A stretch of 64,000 nt of DNA from Promerops cafer (GCA_013398275.1 VZSE01014927.1:806906-870905); one strand, 5' to 3'; numbered from the stretch's first letter, positions 36,901 to 49,561 are shown. Numbers and translations: made by a program. The notes: generated by a model not told the origin, from the letters alone.

Positions 36901-39829
36901 ACATTTCCTCCCTCTCTTTTCTCCCATCTCCTTGTCTTGTCTGCTCCCAATAATACACTAGGTAGATTATATATAGCTCATTTTAGTGACATCATAACCA
37001 TTCCTTTGGTCGTTATCATGTTACTTAAACAGATTTACGGTCATTGCATTTGAATAAAAAAAATGATGAAGGGGGGATGTTCAAGGAGTCAGGAGGAAAG
37101 ATATTAGAGAAGTGTGGTTGACAGAGCCCTAAGAAGCTCTGTGAGTGGCTTTGAACTCTAAATCCAGTCAGTAAGTCTGTCTTGTAGGTAAGAGACAGGG
37201 CAGGGAGTTGGGGCAACCTTAGTATCGTTCTTGATCCTTCTGGTTTTTGGCTATCTGGCCTTCAAGGATTGTTTAGCTTTTATCTCTGTTTCTCCACCTC
37301 AAGTTCATGTGTGAAAGAATATCTTCTGTGCTTTAACAACTAGATGGACGGGTTCATGTTAAGAATATTCATTCCTCTGCTTCAGTTGGTATGGCAACAG
37401 GAGAGAACTTGGCTCAACAGTTGTCTTTAATAGATCCAGATCATGGGAAAGATCTGATCCTGAATGCTGATATTTCACCTGAGGAGGAAGATGGAGTTGG
37501 ATAGAGGGGTAGCTCAAATTCATTAAATATCCTCTGCTGCCTCAGCATGCAGCTTATCAAGGGAATCATTAACAGCGTGAAATTTTTAAATGTGTGTTTA
37601 CAAATGAGTCTATAAAGAAGATGCCTGGAAGAGCCTTTCATTCTTCCAGGTGAATTTCAAAGGCCACATCAGCTACGGGTGAATCGTAAGAAGTTGAAGA
37701 GGTCAAATGTGAAACAAATGGACCTCTGTTTAACTCTTCATGTCCTGGTGATGCTGGCTGAATTCCTTCTGCCTCTCTACCCCTCAACCTGCCTTTCTGG
37801 CATTCCTTGTTGCATGCTGATATCACAGATTATCCCTCCAGTACCCTGTTGCTGGCTGGTGTTACCATTGCTGTCTATATCTGAGATTGTAAGCTACAAG
37901 TGCAAAATCAGAGACCAAAGAAGAATTAAACCCCTGCATCTCTTCCTGCAATTGCCTCATACCTGTTTCTAGAGGAGCAGTCAAATTGAGATGATTCTCC
38001 TTGCTGTATTACAAGCTGGTTAAAAGTGTAAATGACAGCCATGTAAGGCTGAATAACCTACCAGAGAGAAAAAAGCCAAAGGAAAGAAAATAAAAAATAA
38101 AGTTTTTAATGGGTTTCTGAACTTTCTGAAAGGCTGCAGACACAGCATCCTAGTTTTTGAGATCTACGCACTGATGAGTTTTCCCCTTTTTCTTTTGCTG
38201 TTAAAGTTCCTCATGCAGCCAAAATACAAGTGGTCCCTTGGCACCGATTTATATTATTTTTAGAGATGTGCAGGCAGCAACAGTTTTAAGCCCTCAAAGC
38301 CTAATAATATTTTTTTCCCTTCAAAGAAGAAAGAGAAAGGGAAAAAAGTGATCCTCCACAGCAGATCGGTGCAGGAAGAGGTGACTGACAAAAGTTGTGA
38401 CTGGCAAATTGAGCACCATATCCTAATTAGATGGGAACTTGGTATTTGCAGTGTGACTTCTGACCTGGTAAAGTTCTTCTCTGCCCAGAGGAGGGAAAAA
38501 GTCCAACACCTCTTAGAGTCTTCACAGTCTAAAATCTGTTTAGCCCTATGAGGAACCTCAAACATAAATGATTCTGATTTCAAACTTTGAAAATAATGTT
38601 CTGAAAATAGTTAATTTTAAGATTAAGATACCAGAATAAGACTGAAGACACTTCAGTCTTATTACCATTTCTGTACCAAAATTCAAAGTCACAGTGGGAA
38701 AGGTGCATAACTTCAGTCACATTTATTGAAAAGGGATGTTCTTTTGCTTGTCTTGTTTCTGTACAAAAGGAAAAAAAGACAGCCTTGGGAAGGGGTGTTC
38801 TCCTGGCACGCAAGTCCTGATCTCAGGCTCCTCTAAAGCATAAACAGCCAGAAGCAATTCAGGACTGGCATATCTGCATCAGAACACTGGGAGTAGTTTC
38901 ACTGGTACAGATTTAGTCATCTACGTACTGGCATTTACATCTGAGATAGTCATCCAAGTCACCTTCACAACCCATGAGAAATAATCTATTCTAGAGGACG
39001 ATCCATTTAATTCAAATGTAGATATCAGGAGAATCACTCTCTGGAATTGCTTATTTCTCTCCACTGACTGTGTACAGAGTTTAGGCAGTTAGGTCAGATG
39101 TGTGTTCATTATACACATTTATCAATGAATCCCAAGTTGTGACACCCTGCAGAAGACATCCTCCTCCTCAAAGAATCTATACTTTCCATGATTGGGTTTG
39201 TGTTCAGTTCTTGAATGTGAGATCCTAGTGGGACCTATGGAAACTCCCTGCAGGGCTCAGCTTTTGCCATGATCTGCAATAGCTCAGAGGCTTAGAATAG
39301 GAATATCTGGGGATGAAAGAAGTAGATTTACAGATCCTTTTAGGCAACAATTTTTGATTTCTTACCTATAAAGAAAAGCAACACCCACCCATCTCTAAAT
39401 GTGAACAAGTCTACTTCTGTCTGCAAGGGAAGTAATGAACTTTGGCTTATGAAATATTTTTTCATATGTCAGCAATGGTGGGCATTCTCCACAGTCCACT
39501 AAGGCATCCCGTTTCATGAAGCTGGATAGTAAAAGACACATCATTTCCTTCATTTGGGAGCCTGATTCTACAAAGCTGGTCAGAACTTCACATTTAATTG
39601 GATCTGTCCAAAGAGTTCAAAGGTTAAAGCTGGGAACAAGGCAGGAAGGAAGACTAAAAGGCACCGAGGAAAAGATTGCTTACGAAGATGAACTGTAGGG
39701 AAAAAAAAAAAAATTAAAGGCAAAAGAACATAATAAAATGAACAAGCTAGCCTGGAAACCACCCCAGTGCCACAAAAGAAGCCATTCATTTACATTCGCA
39801 AGAAACGCAACAGCAGCTGGAGGTGTCTG
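33961..39829. other. Non-coding stretch, nothing recognised
   Basis: No gene recognised in almost 6 kb. Contains four CCAGA units (36341-36363). A patch around 37545-37615 ('gcttatcaagggaatcatta') looks somewhat constrained, but evidence is too weak to call. Confidence 0.55.
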
Positions 39830-40010
39830 GGCACTGCCATTCCACAGATGATGTCAGGCCTGCGGAAGATTTTTCAATTAATTTCTCTTGACCCCGTGCC
39901 TTGAACCCTCATTCCTATTTTTAACAACCCCATTCTGTTGAATGACCTTGGGACCTAGTGACCAATAATGCCCATTTAAGTAACTGCGGGGGTGTCGGTA
40001 AGTATGCAAG
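39830..40010. promoter_or_regulatory. Candidate non-coding element with NR5A/ERR-type half-site
   Basis: TGACCTTGG at 39943-39951 is the reverse complement of CCAAGGTCA, the monomeric site for NR5A (SF-1/LRH-1) and closely related ERR receptors. The surrounding block has retained CpGs (tgcgg, cccgtg, tgcggg, gtcgg), a TCAATTAATT homeodomain cluster, and a CCATTTAAGTAA stretch. Conservation not tested. Confidence 0.3.
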
Positions 40011-41117
40011 GAGAATTTGCAAAGGGCTCATTATATAAAGAGTTAGTTACCACAAAGAAGGACTCTCTCTCTCTCTCTCTCATTCTTGTCTGTAGGCTAG
40101 TAGTTGGGGACCTTAAACAGAGACTTGGTCACACTAAACACACAAAAAAGGCCGTTCTGCATGTAGATGGCTGCAGAACTTGGAGAAAAGAAGAAAGGTC
40201 ATATGAACATATACCAATCAAACACATCAACATCATGGAGAAGCCATCAAAAGCTTCATATTTCTTCTTTTCCACTAAAATATTGGATAGGAAAGAATTA
40301 CAATTGAAATGAGAAAAAGAGAATTGCCAGATTGTGTTTAACATCATGGTGTGCAACCTACACTAGTCCTGTTAATAATTTGGAAAGCCTAATTCGTAAA
40401 GGATTTTGCTTCAAGTTCATCTATGTACAGCAAATGCAGAGAACAATTCTTTCTTTCACAAGAAAGTAAAATGCACTAAGTCATTTTGCCTCACCAGTAT
40501 TACAGAAAACAATTTTATGCCCACAAGATATGCACTTCAAAACATCCTGAGAGAGGTACAGCAATAAGCCTTGGTTGAAAACATAACATTTATTCCAGTA
40601 TGAAAATATGTGTTCTACCCTTGTAAGCATTGTAAGATTATGAACATGTTCTCTTTCCTGTTCTTGGTACATGTGTTTGGCAGGCTGAAAAGTAAGATGT
40701 TTCTTTGTTTTCTAAAAAAAAATAGAGGAAATTATCCTCTGTTGGATAGTGCTACGATGAAAACATGGGAACAAAACCACAATGTACTGTGGTGTTACGC
40801 AAACCTCTCTGTGCTCCTCTGCTGATGGAATGACCACCATCTTGGCCCTTAACTCTGGGTTTCAAACATTTTTCGTTTTACATAATGCTCTGGATCCAAG
40901 AGGGGAAATAACAACAGATAAGGCAAAGCTTAAAGAAAAATTAATGATAAACTCAGTAGACTGTGTTGGATTTAAAGCTGGATTCTGCTGCAAGGGAAAG
41001 GGACATTTTCTTTGTAGTGCTCCCACTCCTGGGGTTCTGGTAGGTAAGAGCCAAAGAAGAGGTAAGAGGATTTATAGGAGTTGTGGGTGATGTTGGATTA
41101 AAGCTATTAATCAGAAC
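40011..41117. other. Non-coding stretch with (CT)9
   Basis: No gene recognised. A (CT)9 dinucleotide repeat lies at 40063-40081. Confidence 0.6.
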
Positions 41118-41260
41118 GTAAAAACTGTCATCCTGGGTCAGACTAAAAGTCTGTAACAAAATAACCTGTTCCTGACAGTGACCTGTAACAGATGTTTGGG
41201 GAAAGTGTATGAAAACCATGGCAATTACAGAGTGATCTTTCCCCTGGCTGTACTCTTGAG
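41118..41260 (-). mobile_element. Ancient CR1-superfamily LINE 3' end (antisense)
   Basis: The plus strand reads 'ctgtcatcctgggtcagact' (41126-41145), then 'aaaagtctgtaacaaaataa', 'cctgttcctgacagtgacct' and 'gtaacagatgtttggggaaa'. This follows the antisense 3' UTR of older CR1 families, whose landmarks are 'ggtcagaccaaaggtc', 'cagtatcctgtc', 'cagtggcc' and 'ccagatgcttcagagg'. The element is on the minus strand, with its 3' terminus at the lower coordinate. It shares its UTR type with the larger copy at 27870-29190. Confidence 0.75.
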
Positions 41261-42944
41261 TCTGAAATCAGCAGTTTAGAAACTTCCCAGGTTTTTGTTT
41301 CTCAAACTTTCATAAAGGTTTACATTAAAAAGTTGCAGAAATCGACCAGGAAGTCAGGTGCTGCAGATATGTACTGGTGAAAGCCTTTCTCTCTCTTAAG
41401 AATGAACAGCTTTATAATGTTACTCCAAACAATTTTATTCCCTTGACTAAAAACACCACTGGCATGTAAGTGAGAGCCTGGTTTTCTCTGGGATGCTATT
41501 TCAGCCCCACACCCATCAGCTCTTGCCAAAATGCACAAACCTACTAAGATGTACGAACCTAGAAAATTACATGCTGAAGGGCTGGATACAGGACTGGAGC
41601 AGGAAGATTTCAAGGCTCTCTTCTCTGCAAGTTCATTAATTATGATAAACCTGTTCATCCAGCATCTCTTGAAAAACTTCTCTCCATGTAATGTCCTTGT
41701 ACCACTCTTGCTGGGTCATCGACGAGCAAGGCGGCCAACACACTCTGCCCCAGTAGTGCTACAAAAAACTGATCCCAAGCAGCGATCAAAGGAAAGCAGA
41801 AGGGCAAAGCACCAGCAGAACAAAGAAGATAAGGACCACAGAAATCCATCAAATTTTAAAATGCATCAGATGCACTAACATCTCAGAGGAGACTCAGATA
41901 AGGACACAAGTAGCTCTTCTTACATATTCCTTCAAGGCTGAGCTCTGACACACAGTCTTACTTAACTCTCCAACAAGTTTGTTCACCTATTTTTGCATTC
42001 AGACTTTCTATTTCAATGGAGAGATTTCATTTTGCTGACCTCCACTGATTACTAATAAACAAGAACTAAAAATCAAAATGCTGCTCTGTCTATTTCTCCA
42101 GCAGTCACACAAATATCACTTGCATCTGTGAACTCCTATCACTCTAGCTGCATCCAGGACAGAGACCTCTTGTGTGTGTCTTTCAAACAATCTTTTCACA
42201 AGTCTTTTCAGACCTTGTTTCTGTGTTATATATTTCCAGACATCATAAAAACCCTCCCTTTTTCCTTGTCAATTCCAAGTAGTTTCTATTGTAACTTTTT
42301 TCTTTCCTTCCTTATACTTTTTAATTCTCCCTTCTCTTTAATACACTGTCTCTGTACTGGTGCTGCTTAACTCCCAGGAAGTGTTTTGGGACATGCTTAA
42401 TTAAAAAGATAGAGGATATTAAATTCAGGAAGTTCTGTATTTTTACTTTTGCACTTCCACTTTACCCCGTCAGTATAACATCTGTAAAACTTAAAGTATT
42501 TATATATTTAGTAATTTAATTTTTTTTTCAGTCAAAATATTCTAAATTCATTGTTGAAGTAGAAAAATGTGTGATGGATATAAAAATTATACTAATTTTT
42601 TCCTTTTAAAACATACTGTAGTGTTTTAATTATATTGTTATTTATGTAAAAGTCCTCATGTTATAAATATAACATTTCTTTTACGTCATGTGGAATACCT
42701 AAAGTACTTTGGGTTTGTATTTCTTTTCAAGTAGAGTTTTAGGTACTAATGGATTGACTTATTTACAGACATGGAAGTTTCAGGACAAAAAATTAGATAT
42801 GAGGCTTTGGTCATTACAAGTTTAAACCTTAGATAATCCTCATCCTACTTAGCTGAAAACTCAAATTTAATGGATTTTATTTGAATTTCATTCTGTACGT
42901 AGAAAGGTGGGACTTTTTTCCCCTCCTTAAAAAGCTTTGCAACG
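41261..42944. other. Non-coding stretch, one CpG-rich patch
   Basis: No gene recognised. 41715-41785 carries several CpGs in a CpG-poor setting ('catcgacgagcaaggcggcc', then 'agcgatc') without a recognised repeat or domain. 42470-42700 is very AT-rich. Confidence 0.55.
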
Positions 42945-43010
42945 TGGCAGGGTGTCTAGATGATTTGTAAGGTCCTTTCAAACCCAAATTATTCTATCAT
43001 TCTGTGATAA
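42945..43010 (+). mobile_element. CR1 LINE extreme 3' end (sense) with terminal repeats
   Basis: 'tctagatgatttgtaaggtc' then 'ctttcaaacccaaattattc' is the CR1 terminal segment ('ctagatgatctttaaggtcccttccaacccaaaccattc'). It ends in the diagnostic short repeat ATTCTATC-ATTCTGTG at about 42989-43006. About 65 bp, severely 5'-truncated as is typical. Confidence 0.92.
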
Positions 43011-43089
43011 CCCTGAGAAAAAAAAAAGAAATCAGCCTTCTGCCTGAAGTTTTGACACATATTCTCTTTCCTTCAAGCCTGACTTATTT

Positions 43090-43260
43090 GTAAAAACTTC
43101 TAATAAACATGAATCTGACATTCAGCCTAATAGGCTGGAATCAAAGGCTATTATTGACTTTGCCATATTGATCAATGGTGGCCCGAGCCCCGTAACAGAT
43201 TACAGCGTTTCTCTCTAACGCAGCTGCTCAGCTGCTCCCTCTCTGCCCCTAATGAATGCT
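43090..43260. promoter_or_regulatory. Candidate conserved non-coding element with ATTGATCAAT palindrome
   Basis: Contains the 10-bp palindrome ATTGATCAAT (43167-43176), two facing ONECUT/CUX-type ATCAAT cores, preceded by GGCTATTATTGACTTTGCC. CpGs are retained ('ccgagccccgtaac', 'cagcgttt', 'aacgcagc') and tandem CAGCTG-type E-box sequence (cagctgctcagctgctc) follows at 43220-43236. No coding frame is evident. Looks more constrained than its flanks and sits about 80 bp beyond the CR1 tail at 42945-43010. Confidence 0.38.
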
Positions 43261-43514
43261 CCCCTGACAGGAACTGTTAAAATGACCTGGTTCAGAGCCT
43301 CCTGCCCTGCACCCTTGTCCTGGTGCACTTCCAGAGCCATGCAAACACCTAAGCAGTAGGTTGCTACTTCTGTTTGGATGTGCATTTCACGTGGTTCTTT
43401 GCTACTCACTCCTGTTTTATCCCTTCTCAGCAATGCCTCCATCCCCTTTCCCGTGGCACATCTCACCAGCACTTGTGCTTTTCTGCTCTGCTGTGTGCTG
43501 AATCCTCACTGCAT

Positions 43515-43605
43515 AGACTGGGAACGGAGCCACAGGGAGGCTAATTGCCTTGTCACACAGACAGCTCATGCCTAAGAGGGAGTTTGAAGCCATTTCTTTG
43601 ATATC
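43515..43605 (-). mobile_element. MIR/CORE-type SINE relic (antisense)
   Basis: 'gactgggaacggagccacag' then 'ggaggctaattgccttgtca' then 'cacagacagctcatg' and 'gggagtttgaagcc' follows antisense MIR ('actgaggcacagagaggctaagtgacttgcccaaggtcacacagc...gggatttgaacc') in order and spacing. Confidence 0.62.
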
Positions 43606-44379
43606 AGTAGCAGGTGTATGAAATGTTGACTAGCTCCTCTCTCATTATGTTCCTCAAACCAACCTTCCACGCCCAGCTCTAAATTCCAGCCCCTAGGTGA
43701 GGATATCTTCATCTGCTTGAAGGGTATGGCAGGACACCTTCTCCACAACATCAATCTGAGCTCATAGGAATATGGAGAAGGATTATTTTAAGCGTAGATG
43801 TGAATTATCCTACAACAGACTGTGTAGTCATGGTCTTCCCTGTGTTACCTGGAGGTGATCACCCCAAAAAGTCTGGGAATGACACCAAATCCCTCCAATA
43901 AGCAATAGCAACAACCATCTGGAGGGCAGTCCTTATGTTTTATGCTGTTCTGGGTTGGGATTTGGATCCGGGATGAGTCCAGCTAAGGCCCTAGAGGAAG
44001 CAACCTTTCATGAGGCGTACAAGGATTCAAAAAGCACAGGAAATGTTGCTATTTCTACAGCTGCCACTTCCCATGAAGCCAGAAAAAAAAAAAAAAAGGG
44101 CAACAACTACACATGCTTTGTGGAAATATGCAATTCAAAAATGTTTAAATGCAGGGATTTCTAAGGAAAATTTCTTCTTCTCTTCTGAACAAAAAGATGT
44201 AATCTGTACTGAACAGCCAGATGCAAAAAGTGTTTCAATATTATCTTTTCACAGGAAAAAATTATACATAATGCTGAAGAAAAGTAAGATGAACACATAA
44301 ATGCTGTTTTCAGTGACATGTTATATTTTTAACAGACTGCTCTCTTAAGTTATAATAGTTCCACTGGATTTAATCAGAA
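43606..44379. other. Non-coding stretch with A15 run
   Basis: No gene recognised. A15 at 44083-44097, without a polyadenylation hexamer at suitable distance. Confidence 0.6.
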
Positions 44380-44445
44380 GTGAAGCTGAAGATTAAAGAA
44401 AGGCAGAGAGGCTGAGTGATCTGCTCAAGACAGGCCACGATTTTA
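44380..44445 (-). mobile_element. MIR-type SINE relic (antisense)
   Basis: 'gaagctgaagattaaagaaa' followed by 'ggcagagaggctgagtgatc' and 'tgctcaagacaggcca' resembles antisense MIR ('aaactgaggcacagagaggttaagtgacttgcccaaggtca'). Short, moderately good match. Confidence 0.5.
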
Positions 44446-46739
44446 AGTGATACCCAAGAAGGTCAGGAGCAATGTGTGTACTGGAGCTAACCAGAGGAAA
44501 GCTATCATTCCTCTTCCCTGAGAGCAAGCCCAGAGCCAACATTTCCAGATCTATAAATAAACAGCCTTTCGTCAAACTGGGAGAAAACAAAACTGTGCTA
44601 TGAAACAAACAATGGACACTGGTATTGAAATGAAAAGGGTATGGAGAACATGAGAGTTTTAGAGCAGGTGGCATCAAACCCTTCCTGAGCAAGTCAAGGG
44701 CTTGGTGTCCCCAGAGCAACTCGACAGAGAGATCCCCAAAGCAATCTCTTACAGAGTCTTCTGTAGTATGTAAATTTATTGAAATACAGTCCCCTTTGCC
44801 TACTGGGAGATGAGTACGCTGTGATCCGTCCTCTCAACCCACACTGACACAGGCAGCTGACATTGTGGTTTTGAAGATTTCCCTTTTGTTTTTACTGCCA
44901 GCTCGTGGGAGGGGGAGAGAAAGAGGAAGGGGAAAGAGGAGGGCGTATCGCGCCCGCAAGTGTGTGTAGGCAGGCCAAGAGAATCTGTGCCACCAAACAC
45001 CCAGATGGCAGGAAAAATTCACCTTTTACTAACTGGATCCTTGGCAGATTTTTATAGCGTGTGGGTGGGAGAGAGGGCAGGGGCTGTGAGGAGGATGCAG
45101 GAAAGCAGAGCATGTAAATGCACATATGTTTGCACCAAAAAAAGGGAGAGAAGGGCATACAGTGAATTAAGAGGCTTTCATCTGCATGTACAGAGTGACA
45201 GAGCTGCACAGGAGAGATGAGCTGAGTTTTGTCCTTCAGGGGCAGAAACCCAAACACCCAATAAACCTCTCCTTTGCCCTCCTCTGTGTAGAGGCACACA
45301 GGAGGCCTCTAGCCCCAGGTACCTTTGCAAAGTATGTTACAGGACAATTTCATGCTCCTAAGATCCTCTGAAATAGGCTTTGAAAACATTGAAAAACTGC
45401 CTGTCTTGAGCTGAACTTTCTCTTCACCCCTAGAGGTGACACAGCCCATGTGCAAGTCAAGGTTTTCATTCTATGACTTCATGCTCCTGACCATGGGGCT
45501 GTGCCCCTACCCCGACCTCGCTGCCATCTGAATTTTGTTAGGAAGAAATGAACCAGTGGAAATCTTCCAAAACTACTTTTCTGACCACTCACATATCTGC
45601 TAAAAAATCTAAACCAGGCCATGGATTTGTTCTTGTGAGCATGAAAGCCTTGCTCACATGAAGATGAATTATCTCCTTCTCTCAAAAACTGAGAGGACTG
45701 AACTTCACTTCCAGGGATTGGATTGCACCCATAGTTACCATCTACCTGAGCTGCCTGAGATGCTCTATGACTTTTGGTCTTGGCATGCAAACACAACTCA
45801 AAGGGGCAAGAATTTTGGCTGGAGCAGGTGAAGTTTGCTTTGAGAGCATATGAGATACACATAAACAGATCTGCAAAGACTCAATTAAATAATTAGAAAT
45901 ATCCCACATTATTTGTATGCCTGAATCAGTACTGATGCTCATCCTAAAGGTATCTAGAGACCCTTGAAATTCTCTCCATGATAGAAGGTGTAATGAAATT
46001 CATGCAAGATAGCTTAAGGCCATGACCGTCTCAATTTGGGGGCGTTTCTTAAAGATTTGTAATTGAGTCAGATCTGTTAAAAGACTGACAAGTATTTCCA
46101 GGGAGATCGACCAGACTGGGGAAGATGTAAGCCTTTTGGTGACTGGGGAAAAAAAAAAAAAGAGAGACAGAGAGGGATCATTTTAAGCTTATTTGGAGAA
46201 AGGATGCAAAACCGTATAAGGAAAATCTGATAATGAATGATCTTAAGTCTTCAAGACTGTATGCTCTGACCTAACATCTCTAATGTTCTAAAGCTATGGG
46301 TCCTGGGTGTTGTGTTTCAAGACAGAATGGACCACTTGGATTATCATTTTGAATCTCTGGTAGTAGAATTTAAGTCAGTAATTCCCAGAATGACTAAGTG
46401 TCCTCTGTATCTGTATCACTCAGCAGAACAAAGAGAATCCTGTGCAAATAGAGGTATTTTGCCCACCATTATTTTCTGATAACCATGCAGGAAAAGACTG
46501 GGCTCTTTATTCTTGATTTAGCCCCAAACACCAAAGAGATTCCCTGCATTGTGCTAACAGACAGGTAGGTAAAGACAACTGGCATGTGCCATGGGGGAAA
46601 TCACTGGGAACGCCTCGGCAGTGAGTATCAAGGCAAACCTTTTTCAATGCCTTCAAGAGAAACCAAAAAGCGAACGAAAGTGGGAAAAAATAGTCCCCTC
46701 ACGTCTCCCTCTCTGAAGGCAGCAGATGCTTTAAAATTC
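44446..46739. other. Non-coding stretch with a small GC-rich hairpin
   Basis: No gene recognised. A purine-rich patch (44905-44942) leads into a CpG-rich short palindrome at 44941-44955, GGGCG-TATCG-CGCCC. An A13 run lies at 46149-46161. Open frames of 127-135 codons on the minus strand (44892-45299, 45479-45862) show no domain. Confidence 0.55.
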
Positions 46740-47360
46740 ACCAGATGAGGTCTGCCTTGTAGCAGACAGTGGGGCGGAGAGGGTGGCTGCTCCTCTGCTC
46801 CCCAGGCCTGCTCCCAGGGATTGCATCTGCAAGTGCAATTTTGGCATTTCCATGTATCTGTTCAATTCTTATGCAGATATTTGGTACAGGGAGTTGGTTT
46901 TGTTCCCTGCCCCACCTGCTGTGAGGGAGGGCGCCTTGTGGGTGGCTGCACAGGCCATTTGCAACCTGCCAACTAGCCGGTGACCAGGAGCTGCTGCAAG
47001 CAGCATTTCCAGCTGACTCCAACACTTTGACATGCATTTCTCTGTCTAGAGATTACAAACATGGGATTGCCTCTCCATCCTCCCTCCAGCATTCTTTCCT
47101 TGACCCGGAGTGAGGCCATTCCCCCTGAGAGGAGACACCCAGCCACAGAGTTTGCAGAAAGGGGCACCAGATGATTGGTGGCAGTAATCAAGGGCATGAA
47201 CCTCAGCCCTTTTCCCAGTAACGCTCCTGATCATGTGAAGTCAGGGCTGGGTATTTCCAGGTCTGCTTATCATGAGCTGCCCCTTAATGAGGACTTGCTT
47301 CTAAGGCCCCCGAAGTCATCCTTCTGTCTTCACAAGCTTCAGATCAAGCCTGTAAGGAGA
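46740..47360. promoter_or_regulatory. Candidate conserved non-coding block, GC-richer
   Basis: Complex, relatively GC-rich sequence with scattered CpGs ('ggggcgga', 'gggcgcc', 'agccggtg', 'cccgga', 'aacgctc', 'cccccgaag') and paired ATTGCA/TGCAAT arms at 46820-46825 and 46834-46839 (C/EBP- or POU-like). CAGATG and CACCTG E-boxes recur. No reading frame spans it, and no element family is recognised. It reads like a developmental regulatory block, but that is an inference from composition alone. Confidence 0.3.
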
Positions 47361-49561
47361 CATCTTCTTTGTAGGCAGTGAACTGATTATTAGGTGGCAT
47401 AGATCAGTGCAGTGGCACTGACTTCTATGAAATGAGTACAAACTACATTAATGGATAACTGTTTCAGGAGCTCCATCAATGAAAGAACACAGTACTTTTG
47501 GTGAAAACACAACAAAGCTGAAGCACCTGGACAGCAAAATCAGTCAAAGCTTTGTTGTGTCTCCCAATACTTTCTATGAGGTTCTTTGCCCAATTTTGAT
47601 CTCAAAAAGGATCACTTAACATATACGTGAACTTCACTTGCAAGAGTGATTATTTCTCTGCTTTTGGAAAAGAACAAACAAACAAACAAACAAAAACCCC
47701 AACAATTTTTGTGCTACTGTAACAAAACATATTACAGATTACTTGGGTCAGATGCACTTGTATACATGTGGCAGTGTGCACAATCAACACCTGTAAATAC
47801 CTGTTTTAAGGAAACATATATATCTAATTAACTGCCCAGTTATTCAAAGTGCTGCAAGTGTCAGTTACTGGGTGGATTACTCTTGGGCCTAGACCCAAGT
47901 CCAGTAGGGCATGGCAGTCCTTTATAAGAGGTTACCATCCTTTCTTAGTACTTAAGGTGTTGTCACAGATGCTAAGTGGACCTTCAAGGAAGCCACATTC
48001 TGAGCAGATCTTTTCCTTCTCAGTGTGTTCCCTGAACATTTGTTGTTTTACCAGCTCAGACTATTTTTCAAGGATGCATCACATAACACTGAATTCTGGC
48101 AATGTAGAGCAGATTTCATAAAAAAATGTACTTTACACATTACACTTCATCCTGAACCAAAAGAGAGAAGTCACTTTTTGTCCCAAACACAAGCGTTGTG
48201 ACCTTCAGAGGGGCACTTTGTTCTCGACATCTCAACCTGTGACCTCTGAATTTGAGATACTTATCCCATTACAGATAAACCATTTTGAATGGATTGTCAT
48301 TGGACCCAGGTGCTTAGTATGATTATTTTAAGGACAGAGAGGCTGTTCATTCCCTCCACTGACCAGAGAAGGGGTGAAGATAATCATCTCAGATATAAAT
48401 ATCTATCTTTTAGACATTTAAAAAAATCCCATCCCTGAAACTCAGCTTGAGTGGGCACATGGAAAAATCTTCGTTTGTGCTGGAGAATTCTGTGGGCAAC
48501 ACTTTAGGCAGAAGATCCCTGATCCTTGCCATGATGCAGATGAAGCTACTCCAGCCAGCTTGTTATCTCACTGAGCCCATATAGGGAGCTTTTGGCTGTC
48601 TCTGTACTGTGAACAGATTTACTGTTGCATCTGTGTCTGCACCAGGAAAACTTATCCTAGTTTCCGAGATGTGCAAAGGCTTCTATCATGGATAAGACTG
48701 AACTGGCATTCATAGAACTGAAGTTATCACCAGAATATTTTAATATCTCTCTGGGTGCACTGACTTTGTGTCTAGGTTCAAGCCAGACTCAACAATATCT
48801 GAGCTCAGATGCACAACACAGGATGGGTTTAACAGAAAACTGCATCCAGATTCATATGAAACCAGCCAGAAGGAAAAAAAAAAATCACAAAACCAATGAA
48901 CCAGGACAGCAACAGCAAAACCAACAAAAGCAAAAGCAGCAACAAAGAGCTGACTTAAAAACTAAGAAGGAAAAGTATCAAGCAGAGCAAAGCAGCTGTG
49001 CTGCAAATAACATTGGTGGGGTTTTTTTTGTTTCCAGGCAGAAAGTTCCTTTCAGAAAAACAAAATAAAATAGTATTTGTCTGTATCCTTAGTCAAGATG
49101 AATTCCCAGATTCTATGAGTACATGGGAAATGCTCTTCATTTGGGGTTCAAACCACAGGAATACCCCACTGTGAAAAAAGGGAGTGAGTAAGAAATTGTG
49201 CAGTGAAAGAGCAACCTGAGTCCCGCCTTACAGGCTTGCTATCCAGCAGATTTCCCCAGGCACTGACGCAAACATCTGGGCCTTCATGTGCATGGTGACA
49301 TTTATTTCTTTATTTTTAATGCTATGGGGAATTGAGGATTACTTTTGTTTTTTTCCACTAACCAGGCATTAAAATACCTTGAGCCCATCACACCCTCACC
49401 GAGTTTTGACTGGAAAGCACCAGGCAGAGAGAGGATGACACAGTCCTAGGAAATACTGAGAGAGATTAATGCAAAACACAGCGGCAGCACAAACAGTGCC
49501 CAGATGTAATGCACCGAGTAAACAACTTTTCTTTTCCCCTTCCTTTCACATCGTACTAGAT
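47361..49561. other. Non-coding stretch with (ACAA)n
   Basis: No gene recognised. An (ACAA)5 repeat lies at 47674-47695 and an A-rich, CAA-rich tract at 48871-48960; the latter opens a lysine- and glutamine-rich frame of 126 codons from 48688 that is a low-complexity artefact. Confidence 0.6.
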
